Origin: Sabethes cyaneus
Taxonomy: Eukaryota > Arthropoda > Insecta > Diptera > Culicidae
Reading direction: 5' to 3'
Length of the DNA stretch: 64,000 nucleotides
Assembly (NCBI RefSeq): GCF_943734655.1
Contig: NC_071355.1
Span: 219,667,527 to 219,731,526 of the forward strand
Of this stretch, positions 43,720-56,429 are shown piece after piece (position 1 is the first letter of the stretch; every line of letters begins with the position of its first letter). A program made the position numbers and the translations under genes. The notes below the pieces were generated by a model. That model had not been told where the DNA came from, did no database searches, and saw nothing but the letters and a program-made list of their open reading frames with translations.

Positions 43720-45350
43720 TTGTTCAGGCTACCGCTTAATGGGCTGGAAATACCCTCCCGTACCCTACGCCAGACTGAACAATTTTATGCCTCAGTAGTG
43801 CCTACAATGGAGTCGATTTTCCTTTTTGAAGATAGGGCATTTGATTTGGGTAACTATTCTTCTGGCATTTTTTTTATCTGTCCGATGATCCGATATGTAG
43901 GCCTCGCTTCCCGCTTTTGGAAGTTCGGCTAAGATACCGTCCTTTCCTGCAGCTTTGATATTCTTCAGCTCATATATAACTCATATTTTAATTTGCTTCT
44001 GTGTTGGTGGCTCCACAACTTGGCCACCGCTCGCAATTTGCGTCACGTCTCTACATTTTCTCCCCCTTTCAACGTTGTATAGAAATGCTCGTACCTCCTG
44101 ACTGCAAGCGCCATCCTATCAGTAGGGTAATGCCGTTATCGTCGGGCCACTGTTATGGTCGGGCCACCACGATTTTTTCAGTTTTAGTAACTCGTGATAC
44201 GTATGTACAAGCAATGTAAAACTTCTTACTGTGACAGCTAACTTTTCACAATATTGTGAGTTTCAGTCGTGTTTTGAATACGCGTACTGAATTCACTGAT
44301 TGAATCAATACAAAAAAAGTTTTGCAGATGCAGTTAACTTTTCTTCAAAAAATGATTCATGAAATTATCGGGTTAAATATTGAAAATTTGTTAAGTGTGT
44401 TGTGCTCTATTCGAAGGCTATTGAAAAATCCCGTGCAGTTAGGTGTTTGGGTAGGGTAAGGCGGTAAATGCCACAAAAGCGCTTATTGTAAAGGTCGGGC
44501 CACTTGTGTAGTCATGGTTGGGCCACCATAATTTTAAGCACAGAAGCGCAATTTTCGCTAGAGAACGTCAGTCGCGGGAAATGTGATGAAATAAAGCAAA
44601 ATTAGTATAATCAAACCTAGATTGTTGTTGATTTTTCATTGCAGTATTACACTTCGGGAAACGCGATTGTAGTAATATTGATTTTACAAGATCACCAAAA
44701 ATTTCGCAAAGATGTTATTAAAAATAGGATATTTATTCTTATAAGGGCCGTTGCTCACAAAATTCATTCTTCTGATGTCGCTACATAAAATTTCAATACG
44801 TATTTTTTAGATTAAGAGCGGTGGCCCAACCTGTACAATGTGGCCCGAGTATGACAACATTTTTTGTTTTCACGTAAATGTCTATAACTTTATTATTTTT
44901 TAAGCAATCGGTTCAAGATTTTCCAGAAATATAGCTTATTCTTAGACCTTTCCAATGATCTATTTAGATTTTAAAAATTCTTTTTGAATGGACGAATGTC
45001 AAAAAGGCGGCCCAACCACGAAGACATTCCCCTAAGCATTTGCTATCCTTATTATTACATATTGAAGGCATTCCAGCTTCTGACGCTACTGACTACTTTT
45101 AAAAACTCCGTGAGTCGTTGCAAATGAAACTCTCATCTGCGCCGGTGAAAAATGGCACGAAAAGGCTCATGTTTCGTCCGACAATAGAATCTTTTTTCTA
45201 TCGTCTTGAGTTGCCAGCCCTGTATCTCTCTCACTGTTCTATCTGATGCTTAGTAGCTGTGAGGATTTGATTTCTGACCCAGTTATTTTCGTCTATCCCT
45301 CTCTGGCATTCGGCATCAAATCTGCTGTTAACATATTCCAGCATTACGAG
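43720..45350 (-). pseudogene. non-LTR retrotransposon relic, minus strand, split by a TA element
   Basis: Read on the minus strand, about 45350-45040 carries an endonuclease-RT linker (RFDAECQRGIDE.NWVRNQILTATKHQIEQ). After the inserted element, about 44120-43720 carries the RT N-terminus (ELKNIKAAGKDGILAELP, then KCPIFKKENRLH). Stops and frameshifts are common. It belongs to the same general RTE-like type as the other relics but is more diverged. Confidence 0.6.
44125..45032. mobile_element. TA-flanked element B, 908 bp
   Basis: Ends GGGTAATG at 44125 and CATTCCCC at 45032 are imperfectly inverted and flanked by TA (44123, 45033). The word GGTCGGGCCAC or GGTTGGGCCACC occurs twice near the left end, twice at about 44493-44527, and inverted at about 44820, 44840 and 45008. 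No ORF. It has the same architecture as elements A and C with a different repeat word, and sits inside the non-LTR relic. Confidence 0.75.
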
Positions 45351-45359
45351 ATATAATGA

Positions 45360-48300
45360 GCAATCACTTCAATTATATGAACTAGACTCTATTTTACCAA
45401 ATATAATGATGAGATATAGTTTATCTGTACTCAGCATATTTCCAGTTAAATGCAAAAAATTTGGAGTAATAGAAACTGTTTTGCATAGTAAAAAAGTTGA
45501 TTATAGTGTCCCGTAATGCTGGAATGTGACTGTTTCACTTCCACGTGTTGTGCCTTCCGGCTCTTTAGCAGGTATCTAAGTTGTTCACAGCCCATTTATA
45601 TCTTCTTCCGGCTTTTTCTGTTGTTTTGCAGTTCATTGACCTGTACCTGTACTGTACTTACAGGAAGAAAAATCCTATCTTCATCCCATTATTTTTCTAA
45701 TTTTGTGCGTAAGAGAGCCAAAGACATCAATGAACCATCTCAGCAATACATTTTTTTAACAAAAGAACCGAAACCAATCTATTCCTACAGAAATTGTAGG
45801 AATTTTTCTCGCATGCTAATGCTTGAGTGTAGGTATGCACAGATAAGGGGGCTTCCGGTTACACAAACATGCTTGGTGTGACCTTGAGAGTGGGTGTGTG
45901 TGTTTGCGCTGCTGCTGGCGGCGAAATTTGATGCTTTTTCAAACCCGGTTGGACGTTCCCACGGTGACGACGCATGGAAATGGAAAGAAAACAAATCTTC
46001 CCTGAATGAAAACAGTTTACAAGCAATAAGGAATACCAATATGAAATTAAAAATGGTAATAACGGCACCGGTGCTCTCCAATTCAATATGTTTTTGTGAG
46101 CTGTTTTTATTTTCAGGAATTCGTACACACAAAGGGCAATCAATGAAAAGCCTTGTTTTGATGTAAAAACCACAGGAGTTTAATTGTTAACATGAGTAGA
46201 TAACAAATAAAACTTATGTTATGTCGCTTATGAAAAATATGTCAGCTGGTCTAGGCAATGATCTTTTTAAGTCAATGAGTCCAGTTTCAAGAGGATAGCT
46301 TTGCTATATAATAACTTTCGTTCTACTTCAAACTTCAAACATTTGCAAAGCACTGGATACCGCCTTCCCTAGAAAGAGAATCGCAACGAGTTCAGTAAAG
46401 CTCAAATTTATCCCAATATGCCAAAAGGTTTATGTTTACCTTTGCACAGATTATTTTCGGGACTATTGAAAACTTGTTTCATTCGCCACGGCAGGGTGCA
46501 CGGCTTCAGTTGCTTCAGCTGCTAGTCGCAAGATGAATCTCAGCCTTATTCTTACAGGTTTGTCCATATAACAGCGTCTGTCCTATAACGGGCGGCAGTT
46601 TTCGCTGAAGAAGCCACAGGCATCAGAGACCGAGAAGCCACTGTGTACGACCAACTTTTTCGTCATTTTGTTTCTAAATTGTGCTCTGTAAGGATTTCAA
46701 ACTTTTTCATGTCGCGTTTTCTTATTTTGAGCTTCAAAAACAGCTTGCATTGTAATTCAAGTTTGCGCACAACAACAGTAGTTCAATAGAATATTTCTTA
46801 GTTCATCATAAATGATAAATGACCCGGAAATGAGCAATGAACTTTATGACTTCTCTCAAGATTAAAATCTTCTTAATAACAATGAGCAACGTTTACCTTC
46901 TACTAATATTATGAATAAGTAGGTCTTTGTATCTTTATGGTAGTTTAAAAAGACATAATATCATAATAATTCTCTGCACCCACTCAAACAAAACTACCTA
47001 CATAGTTTCAACTTAATTGCTGCTAATCAGAGGCGCCTTTATTTTACAGACGAAAGCACAGAAGAAAGCACAGAAGCTTCAGCTGCGGCTATGGTTTGAA
47101 TTACGACATAAACCCAAGGCAAAAAAAATTAAAACAAAACAAAAGACCGCACGGATAACACTAAACACCAACGCCGAGCTGGAACCTACTACAGTCTACA
47201 CATTTCATTCATTCATCCACTCATTCATTCAAATGATTGCCGTTGCGATTGCTGCTGCTAGCCTGCAATACACGTGACAATCTAATTCCACATGACTGAT
47301 CCAGTGATGATGGGCAACCGTGGAGAGCGAGCAATCGAACCTCGCGCGTGGAGCTCACTCGCTCTCTGTTTACATACAACTTCACTCGGCGACGTCACCG
47401 TTTGGGGTGGCTGGTGGGTTGCCCATCGTCGAAGGTGAACACTTTTCCCGCCCACAATACTGAGCGGCGGCAGCAGTAGAGTGCACTCAAGAGCAGGAGA
47501 GCGTCGGCGAGAGTCGCTGGCAATTGTCATCGATCTACCACACCGTCTCCAATGAATGGATTTTGACATTGGCGGAGAGATGCATCCGTTGCCAGACAAC
47601 AACGGTACGGTGCCGCATCCCAGAGACCCGTCGCGTTTGGGTAGAAAGCCAGCAAGGATTCATCTCAGATTCAGTTCTTGCGGAACCGTCGACTGAATTG
47701 GATTGTCGGAAACGAGCGGAGCTTTGTGAATCGCGTTGGCGTATCGAAGTGTGTGATTCCCAATTATTTACTGTAGTGTTTGGTGCTGTCCCAGCACAGT
47801 GGAACGCTTATTGTGTGTGCTGACCGTGCGAAGAATTTTTTTTCACCCGGACCACCCACACGCCACAGTGCAGTATGATACTGAACGCAAGCTCACCCGT
47901 GCCAATGTCAGTGGGAGCTCGACGACGAAGCGCACCACAGCAGCAACGCAAGGACTAACGGCATTGTCCTTGCGTAGCGTACTCCAGCTATGATGGCCCG
48001 CTGAATAGCATCGAGGAGCTTACGTCCTGCCGTACTTTGGGAGATTTTCCAGCGAATATTGAAGCACCTTCTATGTGGCCAAGTCGATTGTTGACCGAGA
48101 TCAGTTTCGTGCCATATGGGAAAAAATCGGATTGCCGCCAACTGATTGAAATTTTTGAATTCTGGTGTTAGTTTTTGAGGGTTGTAAAAAAGCGCATTGT
48201 TTGTGAAGTGCCAATTGATAGACAGTGGTGAATCAGCAACCATATACGTGGAGTTTTCTGCAATGTGGATTACATTTTGACGAACAAACGATCGGAGCTG

Positions 48301-50120
48301 TTGTCAGTACTGAATGATGGATTTTCTGTTGTCAACGATTTTGGTATGTGTAATTCGGAATATTTATCGATGCCTTAACTTCATCTCCACTTCAATATGT
48401 GAAATACCAGTGCATTACAACTTCAATTATGTGTATTGTGGAAAAGTCATTATAGTTAAAATGTTAAAGATTAGGCAGATGATTTTACTTGATTATTCCT
48501 AACTTTGCGTCGTATTGATTTTATGTGTAATTTTAGTTTACTTTGCTTTTTTAAGCTTTTCTAGACTTTTCTCGAAATGGATCTAAACTGCAATATTATT
48601 TTTTTAGAGTTTTATTTGAAATATAAATTCCGCAAGTTTGAAAATTCTGCAGAAAAACTAATGACCGCTCATGTGCCGTCGTTAATCGGTAGTTTCTCAG
48701 TCATAATCCTTGAATAAAACACATGAAAGCATTTCGAGACATTTTCACCGTTAAAAAATTGCAGATCGGCAAATGAAAAAAAAAAATGCTTTAAAAACCT
48801 TCCATGATTTTTGAAGTTACCTTAGGAGTTTTGCAACACAACGGAAAATTTTCTGAAAAGATTCCACAACCATGGAAAACTTTGCGCAAAACCTACTTAA
48901 GATAATAGTTTTCCTAGCTTGTTGCGACAATTTGCTGCCATTTTCATTCAAATTTTTTTGATCTATGATGTTTGATTCAAGGGTAGAGAATTTTTTAAAG
49001 AAGCAATCTCCAAATCCGAAAAAACCAAAACGTTTCTGATGGAGTTTAAAATTTTCTAAATACTATTTTTGTCTACACGTTTACACAATTTCATGAATTT
49101 CTCAGATTTAGAACAATAATTTTTGAAATTGCCCTTTGATAAAATTGTAGATTATGGCTAAGCTTTTTCAGATAATTATATTTAATTCTTCAATAAAAAA
49201 AATATTTTTATTTATCAGTTTTATTGGTCAATTCTTACTATAAGTTTTTGTTTACGAGATACGAGATGTATTAAAGTTATATGATGATATAGAATAATCA
49301 TAAATTATTTTCCAGCGTGTTAGTAGAGTTCGCGAATAAACTAGAAAAAAAAATTGGAAAAATTCTTTTTAATTCTACTAAGGCCATTGCAAATCATTTT
49401 CAAAGTTTTTGTCACCCCTCCCTTGGAAATTGGCTTGAAAAATCGGGGGGCAAAAAAATAATTTGTAGGATATGAGTTGATTATTTTTATAAAATCAATT
49501 GTCTGTGGGCTCTACAACCGGAAAAACTCAAAAAATGAGTGTACGAGTTGAATTAACGCTTCTAGCACGAAATAGAAATGGAAGTTCAAACAGTGGATTT
49601 TCCGAAATTCGGCCAAAAAAATTTTCTTTCGTTTTTGTCTCTTTGTTCATAGATTTTTGCATGGAAAATAACAACGTATTTATTAAAAGCAAGAATAGAT
49701 TTGGTTTTCACGTTTAAACTTTAAGTAAAAATGCCTAAAATCAATTTTTTGTTTGCTCGATTAAAAAATTCTCTTTGTTTGAATTGCATGCACGATGCAT
49801 GCAAGCAAAAGTGAATGTGAATCCTCAATTTATGAATCACATTGTTGTTGCTGTTGTTATTTTTCATACATTTCACATCGTGTGCATTGCACGCGGTGAT
49901 CCAGTATGCTATGCGTGATGTATGATTTCGTGCAGTCTTCAGATATTAGTGAAACACGAAGCGTTTAACATTAAATGTCAACAAAACTAAAAGAGATAGC
50001 CATTTCAAATCAAATAACGAATTGTAGAACAATACTATAGCTTCAAATTGGTAGATGATAACAATCAACATTATCACACTTTTTTAGGAGAAATTTGATA
50101 AAAAACGCCTCGAAAAACAT
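45360..50120. other. largely unique sequence with one GC-rich island
   Basis: About 47280-48000 is clearly GC-richer and carries several overlapping frames of 64-106 codons on both strands. Its composition resembles a promoter with an untranslated first exon, including an initiator-like TCAGTT near 47671. CATTCATTCATCC-type units occur at 47205-47232. Nothing recognisable is encoded. About 48500-50100 is AT-rich and featureless. Confidence 0.4.
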
Positions 50121-50124
50121 TTAT

Positions 50125-50822
50125 TTTAAGGGGACCTAAACGACATAAAATTTTTGAAAATTTCATTATTTTTTTATTTCAGATTTTGATTCTACAGTCT
50201 TTTCCGCTTATTTTAATACTAATTTTATGTGGCCGGATGTGGAAGTGGCCGAGAAACGATCATACACATAAACGTTCCAATGCGGCGTGGCACAACTTCG
50301 ACGGAATAAAACCGCGCTCCTGGAAAACCACGATCTTCAAACTTTATGTACCTTTTTCTCAGAAACTACACAACGTATTGGAACAAACTTTTTTTTTGTA
50401 ACTTTTGAGCTTTGTAAACGAAATACAGCTTGAGAAAAACGAAAAAAAGAAGAAAAGATGACTGAAAAATTAAAATTTTGTCTTCTTTTTCTTTTTTCTC
50501 TGGCTGTGTTTCATTTACAAAGCTCAAAAGTTATAAAAGTCTTTGTCGAGCTACTACCAACAAAGCAAAAAAAATTTTTGTCGCAATACGTTGTTTAGTT
50601 TCTGAGAAAAATGTACATAAAATTTAAAAATCGTGGGTTTTCAGGACCGGCGTTTTATTCCGTCGAGCACTGGAACGCTTATGGTTTTTCGGCCACTTAC
50701 CGTGGTCGAATCATTACAAAATTAGTATCAAAATAAGCGAAAAAGACTGCAGAAACAAAACATCTGAAACAAAAAAAATAATGCAATTTTTTACCAGTTT
50801 TAGTCGTTTATGTCCCCTTAAA
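50125..50822. repeat. long inverted repeat, arms of about 335 bp
   Basis: Left arm 50125-50460 and right arm 50475-50822 are reverse complements with moderate divergence. Matching pairs include AAGGGGACCTAAACGAC with GTCGTTTATGTCCCCTT, GACGGAATAAAAC with GTTTTATTCCGTC, CTCAGAAACTA with TAGTTTCTGAG, and ACTTTTGAGCTTTGTAAA with TTTACAAAGCTCAAAAGT. The centre is near 50466 with almost no spacer. A transcript through it would fold into one long hairpin. It may also be two head-to-head copies of an unknown repeat. Confidence 0.8.
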
Positions 50823-50829
50823 GCATTTT

Positions 50830-51690
50830 GCTTCTGTAGAGTTACTGAATTTCATGAAGTAGAATGTTTAAGGACAATTTTTGGTACAAAATTTTCTCAA
50901 CTTTCGAATGAAAGCAATAGAATTGAGCTGAAAAGTATACTTTTTGCATTAGAGCCAATTTAAAGAAAGCAAAACAGAAAACTAAAAATGTTTAATAACA
51001 CTGTAATGATTGAGATTTGACGTAGAGTGATTTTTTTCGTCAATTGTGGTCCTCTATCATCCCCTGAAATATTTACACCAAGCTCCCTAACACCCAGTAT
51101 AATAAAGTTTGCTTTACCAATGTTGCCAGCTTTTCAGTTTTTCGTATAACTGGCAACGCTAGCTGCGGAAATATTACTTACAACTGAATATTTTAGTTTA
51201 TTGATCGTAGCATTGCAAAATGTTTTTCAGCATGCTGAAAGACAGAACAAAAGATATGGTTTCATGTGTGTAAAAAATACCTATATAAGCTCAATCGTTT
51301 GACAAATTTATTTGACACTCTCTTTGATATAAAATTATTATTGCATGTTCGCTACTTAAATAAAATGTTCCACAATTTTATCGCGCGTTTTACACACTTC
51401 AGGTCTACAATAATTGGACCATACACTTACTGTAACCCAATGAAATTTAATCCAGCCGAAACACTCACTATTCACATCCCATTCCAAGCGAAATGACCAA
51501 CTTTATGAGTTTATGTGTTATAAATTATTTCATTTCCATACCAAACACCATTTCGATTGCAACTTGTACCATTCTTCTTGTAACCAGTCGAAAATCATGT
51601 GCGATTTTATTAATTTTTTGATTATGTGCGGTTAAAAATGCGAAAAACAATTAAGTTTCTTCGAGTATTTACAGAATTTACTTCATTGAT
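50830..51690. other. AT-rich unique sequence
   Basis: No gene or repeat was recognised. Confidence 0.4.
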
Positions 51691-51698
51691 CCGAGATA

Positions 51699-52205
51699 AC
51701 GGGTGACAACTAAAATTTTGAAATTTTTTCGAGGCTCCTATACTCAACAGCAAACGAGCTCAGGGAGAAATGAGAGTGTGTATGTGTTAGCTCTTTCTCT
51801 CCTCTTTCTGTCAGTATTTTTTGTTTTGTTTATAATTGCCAAGTTTTGCTTAAAATGACGTCAAAACAAGAAGCATTTTGCGAGCGCGTTGTACACTTCT
51901 TCGAACTCCTACAGAAATCTCGGGAAAAAGTTAGGGTACAACCTTTAAAAAGCGAATATGTTGCGGTTTCGACAGTTTACCATATCCTACGATGCCCAAC
52001 AACTATTCGCAAGCAAGGTAGTGGAAGACCAGCCAAAATTATGGACGCAGAAAGACATCGTTCTCTTTCTCGTTTCTTCAACAACAAGCCCTCTGGTTTG
52101 GCTATGAATTAAGATGCACCACGAATGCTTGAAGAAAATTTTGATCCTGTTTCTACAAAAACATCATGCAGATGGACAATACGTGTTTTGGCCGGATAGA
52201 GCATC
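51699..52205 (+). mobile_element. DD37E element, copy 1, internally deleted, right end lost
   Basis: TA at 51697 is followed by the terminal sequence ACGGGTGACAACT, nearly the same as in copy 2. The transposase starts at ATG 51855 with MTSKQEAFCERVVHFFELLQ, a helix-turn-helix region, then QGSGRPAKIMDAE. At about 52110 the frame jumps to the C-terminal part (CLKK.LILFLQKHHADGQYVFWPD), so the middle with the first catalytic aspartate is deleted. The downstream end was not found. Confidence 0.75.
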
Positions 52206-52209
52206 GTCG

Positions 52210-53370
52210 TATTATTTGTGTCTCGGGCGTGGCAGCATCCAAATTTAATAATTTTGAATCTTTTACAAAACAAACAAACCATTTAACCATTCATTCCAGG
52301 TTAATTAAGTTACTCGCCGCTTGCAGTATGTATTTAATTTTTTGTCCTTATTCTGACATTTCAGATTGCATTTCCAGAAACTACCGCCATGTGGTAACTC
52401 TTGAGATATGTTTTACTAATAGAACGTTGATAGTCATAGTTGCTAATTTAATTTAAGCTGTACTTATTCCGGCAGTGCCGGAACAAAACATATTTGCCAA
52501 ATTTTGTCGCTTTCGTCGTCTTCATTGTCGCCGCGGGTCGAGAGGTCCTTGCCTACTTCTTCTGCAAATCGTCCCATGAACGTGCTCCCCGGGACGACCG
52601 AAATTTAATAGAAGCGACAAAATAATTCCCTGGCGCTATTCTGCGTAAGTTTACCATAATGAATGCTTCGTCATCTATCACGAGCGCAACAACTTGTTCC
52701 GGGAGAGTAAATATATGCATTGAACTTCCTAGGCCCGGTATTTCGGACCGTTGCTTTCTGAAGTTTGATTTATGCCACGCACTGATGTTTAATCTAGAAG
52801 ATCTAAATGAAGATATATTTATTCGCGCTCATCCTCGTGTATTTCTAGCCATATTTCAAGTAATCTTCAATGGTTTTCGCCAATTGAAATGGCTTCTTCC
52901 GTGTGAAGTGGCGGCATTATTTGCGCGGAAAACACTTGGTTGCGGTTGAAGGGCCTAGCTCTTACGTGATGGTTCTGTGAGAAATAACCAATTAACCTAG
53001 TTTTGGATTGTCATAAATTTGCAATATCACCGCGGTTGTGTTTGTTTATGTTATGACTTAACACGGGGCTTCAACTGTTTTAACCGACCGTTGCCGTGTT
53101 TTAAACCGAATTGTTGCCGACCAGGATAATTAGGCGTTATTGTAATCCTTGAGCTTCAGTATTATTTCTACATAAAGATTAAATTATAATGCACTTTAAC
53201 ATCTTTGAAGCGTCGATTTTGTCTAAATAATCACCCATATCTGCTATATAAGCGCCTTAATAGTAAGGCAAACCAGACCCTTGACAGGACGTCATGTTTT
53301 AGTGGCAAGAATCGTAGCTTGCTCCTTAAATGCTTTACACAAAGTTGAAATAAATATATGCGCAGCTATA
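52210..53370. other. unique sequence without recognised genes
   Basis: A 96-codon frame at 52659-52949 has no family motif. The word CTTGACAGGACGTCATG at 53280 recurs at about 58585 (CGGACAGGACGTCATG), so it belongs to a dispersed repeat. Confidence 0.35.
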
Positions 53371-53375
53371 GTTGT

Positions 53376-53441
53376 GCAATGGCAGGTGGGACTCGCACCC
53401 ATGCTCTTTTGATTGCCGGTCGAATGTTTTACTGACTAAAC
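53376..53441 (-). mobile_element. tRNA-like SINE head
   Basis: Read on the minus strand, TAGTTTAGTCAGTAAAACA fits a Pol III box A and GGGTGCGAGTCCCACC fits box B. It is related to the inner segment of the repeat at 3765-3878 and 11079-11192. The neighbouring DD37E element inserted at its edge. Confidence 0.5.
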
Positions 53442-53443
53442 TA

Positions 53444-54482
53444 ACGGGTGGCAACTGAAACTTTGGAATTTGTTCGATGCCCCTATGCACAACAACAAAC
53501 GTGCTTAGAGAGAAATGAGAGTGTATATGTGTTAGCTCTATCTCTCCTCATACTGTCAGTATTTTTTGTTTTGTTTTGCTTATGCTTGTCAAGTTTTGCT
53601 CAAAATGGCGCCAAAACAAGAAACATTTCGCGAGCCCGTTGTACACTTCTACGAATTGCACAAAGATCTCGGCAAAAAGTATACGGTACAACATTTTAAA
53701 AGCAAATATTGCGTATTCGACTATTTACCATATCCTAAGATTCCCAATAACTACTCGCAAGCAAGGTAGTGGAAGACCACCCAAGATTATGGACGCAGAA
53801 GGACTTCGTTCTCTTTCTCGTGCCTTCAACAACAACGATTCCGTGAGCCAACGGAATGCCGCAAAAAAGTTCAACTGTTCCTACCAGTACATTTGCAAAA
53901 TATTGAAAAGAGTCGCAATTAAGTGCCGAAAGAAGACGAGAGACTCGGAGTATACTTAGGGACAGATTTTGACGCTGAAATTCCGATGCTACTGGTTGAT
54001 AAAATTATTCCGGAAAATGCTTCGTTTTGGACGACGAAAGTTACTTTCTTTCGAAGACGCACATTCCCGGAAATAATCGATACTATTCCATGAATAGTTC
54101 AACTTTTTCTCCGAACGTAAAATACAAGTTTAAACGGAAGCTTGAACAGAAAGAGATGCTGTACATTGCCATTTCCGAGAGTGGATTTTGAGCTCCTTGG
54201 TGTACAAAAATAACTGGAGAGCCATGAATTGCAAACAGTTGATTGGTAAAATCAAAAGATGCATTCGCAATGTTGACATGACGACCGGTCAAAGCTCCTG
54301 TGTCGACATTAAACGGAAGCTTCATCGAACAGCCGATTACGGACAGTTTTTATATGCTCTCTAATTTTTTTCAACAATGGACAATGTATCTTTGATTTCA
54401 GTAAATCAGATCTTCTTCAAATAGCTTTGTCTTTTTTTTGACAGCTTGGGAAATAAATTCCAAAATTTTAGTTGCCACCCGT
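53444..54482 (+). mobile_element. DD37E element, copy 2, 1039 bp with both ends
   Basis: Inverted ends ACGGGTGGCAACT (53444) and AGTTGCCACCCGT (54482) match over about 28 bp with two to three differences; TA is duplicated at 53442 and 54483. The transposase begins at ATG 53605 (MAPKQETFREPVVHFYELHK) and carries QGSGRPPKIMDAEGLRSLSRAFNN, SVSQRNAAKKFNCSYQYICKILK, and later VLDDESYF-like residues with the first catalytic aspartate (about 54023). The C-terminal catalytic half is deleted, and a frameshift lies at about 53720. It is non-autonomous but has complete ends. Confidence 0.8.
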
Positions 54483-55870
54483 TATTTACTTACTTATCCT
54501 GGCTCGCTGCCCTCAGGATTTGACCTGCAATGTCTAACACTCTTTTGGAGGATCTAACACTAACACTTTGACTAACACACTTTTGGAGGATCTGTCGTAA
54601 CATAAAGATTTGGTCCATTGTCGATCGCCCGTCTACAAAACCGGTTTGATAACTTCCCGCGAATCTACTTGCTAGCGGCGATAGATGGCTAAAGGTGATC
54701 TGATAAAGCACTTTATAGGCGGCGTTGAGACTGGCGATCACTAGATAGTTCTCACATTCCAACTTGTTGGCCTTCTTGTATATTGGGCATTTCACTCTTC
54801 CGGTATCTGTTCTGTTTCCCAGATCCTCACTATCAGCCGGTGCAGACAGGTAGCTAACCTATCCGGGCTAACCTAACTCTCTTGATGAGCTCCGCTGTGA
54901 TGCCTTCCTTGCCAGCTGTCTTGTTGTTCTTGAGCGATCACTTCACCTATTGTGGGGGTCGGCACATCCCCATCATCCGCCGTACTGATGTGGTCATTCT
55001 CCCTGCTATCTTGATATTCCGTCTCCGCGCCATTCAGGTTCTCATTGGGGTGCTGCTTCCACCTTTCGATCGTCTTTCGTCTTTATCTCAACCTGTTTCG
55101 GCACGCGGCACGAAGCCTTTGCGGGATACATTCAGTTTCTTGTGGAATTTACGGGTTTCCTGAGAGCGATACAGTTGTACCATGTCCTCGCACTCTATTT
55201 CTTCCAGGCGGCGCTTATTATCCCGGAAAAGTGGGTTTGCTGTCTTTGTTTCTGTCTATATCGTTCCACGTTTTGACGGGTTCCCTGCTGCAGTAATGAC
55301 GCCCGCGCTGCATTCTTCTCATCTAACATCCTCTGGCATTCCTCGTCGAACTAGTCGTTACGTCGACTCCTCTCAGCGAACCCCATGGCACCTTCCGCTG
55401 CACCGTTGATGGCTGCTTAAACGCTATTCCAGCAGTCCCCGAGAGGGGCTTCGTTTAGCTCGCTCCCGCCGGACAGTGCAGTCTCAAGGCGTTGCCAGTA
55501 CTCGGTAGCGACCTCATGTAGCTCAAGTCGCTCCAGATTGTACCGTGCAGGGCGACGGTACCGAATGTTGGTGACAACGGAAAGTCTTTGGCGCATTTTA
55601 ACCATCAGCAGGTAGTGGTCAGAATTGATGTTTGCCACCACGATAAGTTCTAACGTCGATGATATCTGAGAAGTACCTTCCATCAATCAAAACGTGGTCG
55701 ATTTGCGAGTCCGTCTGTTGTTGTGATCTACAGGTGTACCGATATGGGAGGCTGTGCCAGAAGAAGGTACTTCGTATTAAGTACCATATTTTAACCATAA
55801 CCATAAATTTAACCCGCGAATGAATAAGATTAACTCAGAAATGAGTGACTTTCAACTCAAAAATGAGTAA

Positions 55871-56152
55871 AAACCGACTCACTTTGACAAAAAGTGGAAC
55901 AGCCCAAAAATATGAGTAATGGCAATTTCTCAATTCTGAGTAGTTTAGGTTGACCTCATAACTGAGTTAAATTTACTCGTAATTTGTGTAAGTACTACTG
56001 GGTGAAATGGCACTCATTTATGAGTAAATATTGCTCATTAATGAGCTTCTACGGTGGAACTCATAAAAGGAGTAAGAGTTACTCAAAATAGTGTGTAAAA
56101 CATACGCATGTTTTGAGCTGTTCCACTTTTCGTGAAAGTGGGTCAAATTTTT
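55871..56152. mobile_element. foldback MITE with ATGAGT words
   Basis: Arms 55876-55903 and 56117-56144 are inverted at 25 of 28 positions (GACTCACTTTGAC... against its complement). The interior is unusually rich in ATGAGT and ACTCAT. No coding capacity; outer limits and target duplication are uncertain. Confidence 0.65.
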
Positions 56153-56429
56153 TAAGCGTGTACGGCAAGTTTTGAGATAGGGTGTCATTTCAAAAAATCG
56201 AAAAATGCGAGCGTCACGAAAAATGAAAGGTTTTGAGCGCTAATAGCTCAGCGGTTTTCCGATCGATTTTCAATATTCTTACACCAATCGATCGGAAAAT
56301 CTTCTAAGAATTGACCCAAATGAAGAAAAGTATGGATTCTTGATGTTGAACTATTGAAAAATTGAAAATAATGAACCTATGTTTTACCAGAATTCTCGCT
56401 TCGTGATTGGTTGGGAGATTCTTAACGAT

